From JBBAEA01 sp041656175 (GTDB lineage: Bacteria; Myxococcota_A; Bradymonadia; UBA4248): DNA of 5,873 bases. The DNA is taken from the NCBI GenBank assembly GCA_041656175.1, contig JBBAEA010000178.1:1-5873 (forward strand), written 5' to 3'. The notes beneath the pieces were generated by a model. The model was not told where the DNA came from. It did not search any database and saw only the letters and a list, made by a program, of their open reading frames with translations. This document shows positions 5,175 through 5,873 of this stretch, piece after piece; within the stretch, counting starts at the first letter, position 1, and each line of letters opens with the position of its first letter. Made by a program: the position numbers and the translations under genes.

Positions 5175-5187
5175 ATTATGCTATAAT
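5159..5187 (+). promoter_or_regulatory. Strong sigma70 promoter of the lipoprotein gene
   Basis: TTGACT (5159-5164), a 17-nt spacer and a perfect TATAAT (5182-5187) preceded by TGC, an extended -10. Transcription should start near 5194, leaving a leader of about 108 nt before ATG 5302. This is the best promoter in the window. Confidence 0.82.
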
Positions 5188-5200
5188 TTCCAAAGGGATT

Positions 5201-5245
5201 GCTGCTTAAACAATGGTTGCTTAAACAATGTTTGCTTAAACGGTA
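5201..5245 (+). repeat. Three 15-nt leader repeats with tiny ORFs
   Basis: GCTGCTTAAACAATG, GTTGCTTAAACAATG and TTTGCTTAAACGGTA follow one another in the 5' leader of the lipoprotein mRNA. The junctions create ATG GTT GCT TAA (5213-5224) and ATG TTT GCT TAA (5228-5239); a further ATG TAA is at 5249-5254. None has a clear Shine-Dalgarno, so translation of them is doubtful. Confidence 0.7.
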
Positions 5246-5301
5246 ATCATGTAAGTTTACGGCTTAGAAGTTTTCTGCCTTTGTTATCAAGGAGTTCGCG
5301 T

Positions 5302-5873
5302 ATGTTTGATTTTCATAGCTTTCGAGTTAAAGCTTCGATTGCTGCTATCGTGCTGATTTTGTTTACCTTTAGTTGTTCTAGTTCGACCTTGATTACTTCG
5401 GAACCGTCGGGCGCGCAGCTCTTTATCAACGGCAAGAATGTGGGACAAACGCCTTATAAACATAAGGATATGAAGATAACGGGTAGTACACTGAGCGTGC
5501 GACTGGAAATGGAGGGTTATGAAACTCTGAGTACGCATATTACTAAGAATGAAGATTTACACGTAGGCGCGCTTATTGGAGGGATTTTCTTCTTGTGGCC
5601 GTTTATTTGGATTCTTGAATATGATGAAGCGTACCATTATAAATTGAAGCAACTGCCACAATATAATTATGGCGGCGAATATTATGATTATCCGCAGCAA
5701 CCCGGCGCTTATCCGCAACAACCCGGCGCTTATCCGCAGCAACCCGGCGCTTATCCGCAACAACCTGGCGCTTATCCGCAGCAACCTGGCGCTTATCCGC
5801 AACAACCTGGCGCTTATCCGCAACAACCCGGCGCTTATCCGCAACAACCCGGCGCTTATCCGCAACAACCCGC
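5302..5873 (+). CDS. PEGA-domain lipoprotein with heptapeptide-repeat tail (3' end outside window)
   Basis: AAGGAG (5289-5294) lies 7 nt before ATG 5302; 190 codons are present and the frame leaves the window open. Residues 1-24 are a signal peptide (Arg8, Lys10, hydrophobic 11-23) ending FTFS-C25. A run of Ser after Cys25 suggests a lipoprotein, though Thr at -3 and Phe at -2 make the lipobox atypical. Residues 33-80 are a PEGA domain (SEPSGAQLFINGKNVGQTPY ... LEMEGYE), a small beta domain common in surface proteins. Residues 88-105 (VGALIGGIFFLWPFIWIL) are hydrophobic, followed by EYDEAYHYKL, an arrangement I know from other PEGA lipoproteins. From Tyr130 the sequence is repeats of YPQQPGA. 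Location is probably outer membrane or cell surface; the function is unknown. It has its own strong promoter. Confidence 0.87.
   Translation, partial: MFDFHSFRVKASIAAIVLILFTFSCSSSTLITSEPSGAQLFINGKNVGQTPYKHKDMKITGSTLSVRLEMEGYETLSTHITKNEDLHVGALIGGIFFLWPFIWILEYDEAYHYKLKQLPQYNYGGEYYDYPQQPGAYPQQPGAYPQQPGAYPQQPGAYPQQPGAYPQQPGAYPQQPGAYPQQPGAYPQQP
5689..5873 (+). repeat. 21-bp tandem repeat encoding YPQQPGA
   Basis: Eight complete units (5689-5856) and a ninth reaching the window edge. Units differ only at third positions: CAG or CAA for the first Gln and CCC or CCT for Pro, so the peptide is identical in every full unit. The ninth unit departs at its end (CCC GC instead of CCC GGC), so the array may stop there. 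The unit length is a multiple of three, so gain or loss of units keeps the reading frame. Confidence 0.95.

Noticed and set aside
5557..5868. Minus-strand open frame with LLRISAG repeats
   Set aside because: It is the antisense reading of the 21-bp array in the lipoprotein gene; the plus frame has a ribosome site, signal peptide and PEGA domain.

Overview
The window looks like chromosomal DNA from a Gram-negative bacterium. Evidence: a consensus-type sigma70 promoter, good Shine-Dalgarno sites, an Lgt-family enzyme, a PEGA-domain lipoprotein and a membrane-anchored TPR protein. The Cys-rich variant of the Lgt signature and the many G/C-run palindromes would fit a deltaproteobacterial (Myxococcota/Bradymonadales-like) or related genome. 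That placement is a low-confidence inference from motif style.

Layout. Positions 1-278 hold no well-supported gene: an open frame enters from the left edge and ends in a REP-like palindrome, followed by one copy of a dispersed repeat. Positions 279-2163 are a two-gene minus-strand operon: an Lgt-like prolipoprotein diacylglyceryl transferase (upstream) and, 28 bp later, a CPBP-family glutamic intramembrane protease. Positions 2164-3184 are about 1 kb without a convincing gene. This stretch carries two inverted copies of a ~147-bp palindromic element (2356-2502 and 2869-3014) and two more copies of the dispersed repeat. A plus-strand gene (3185-4552) encodes a 455-residue membrane-anchored TPR protein; its Shine-Dalgarno lies partly inside a perfect hairpin, and it probably ends at a terminator near 4604-4633. 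Positions 4553-5301 are non-coding and rich in structure: nested hairpins, a 95-bp tandem duplication whose differences mostly preserve two stems, a strong promoter with an operator-like dyad over its -35 box, and a leader with three 15-nt repeats containing tiny ORFs. From 5302 to the right edge lies a PEGA-domain lipoprotein with an AYPQQPG-type heptapeptide tail that runs off the window.

How the parts may fit. Membrane and envelope biology is the common theme: a lipid-transfer enzyme, an intramembrane protease, a lipoprotein and an anchored TPR protein. The most suggestive functional unit is the Lgt-like/CPBP operon. The Lgt-like protein lacks the residues equivalent to E. coli His103 and Asn146, and it sits with a protease whose superfamily includes C-terminal sorting proteases. 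The most suggestive non-coding signal is the covarying tandem repeat upstream of the lipoprotein promoter. Both are hypotheses from sequence reading alone.
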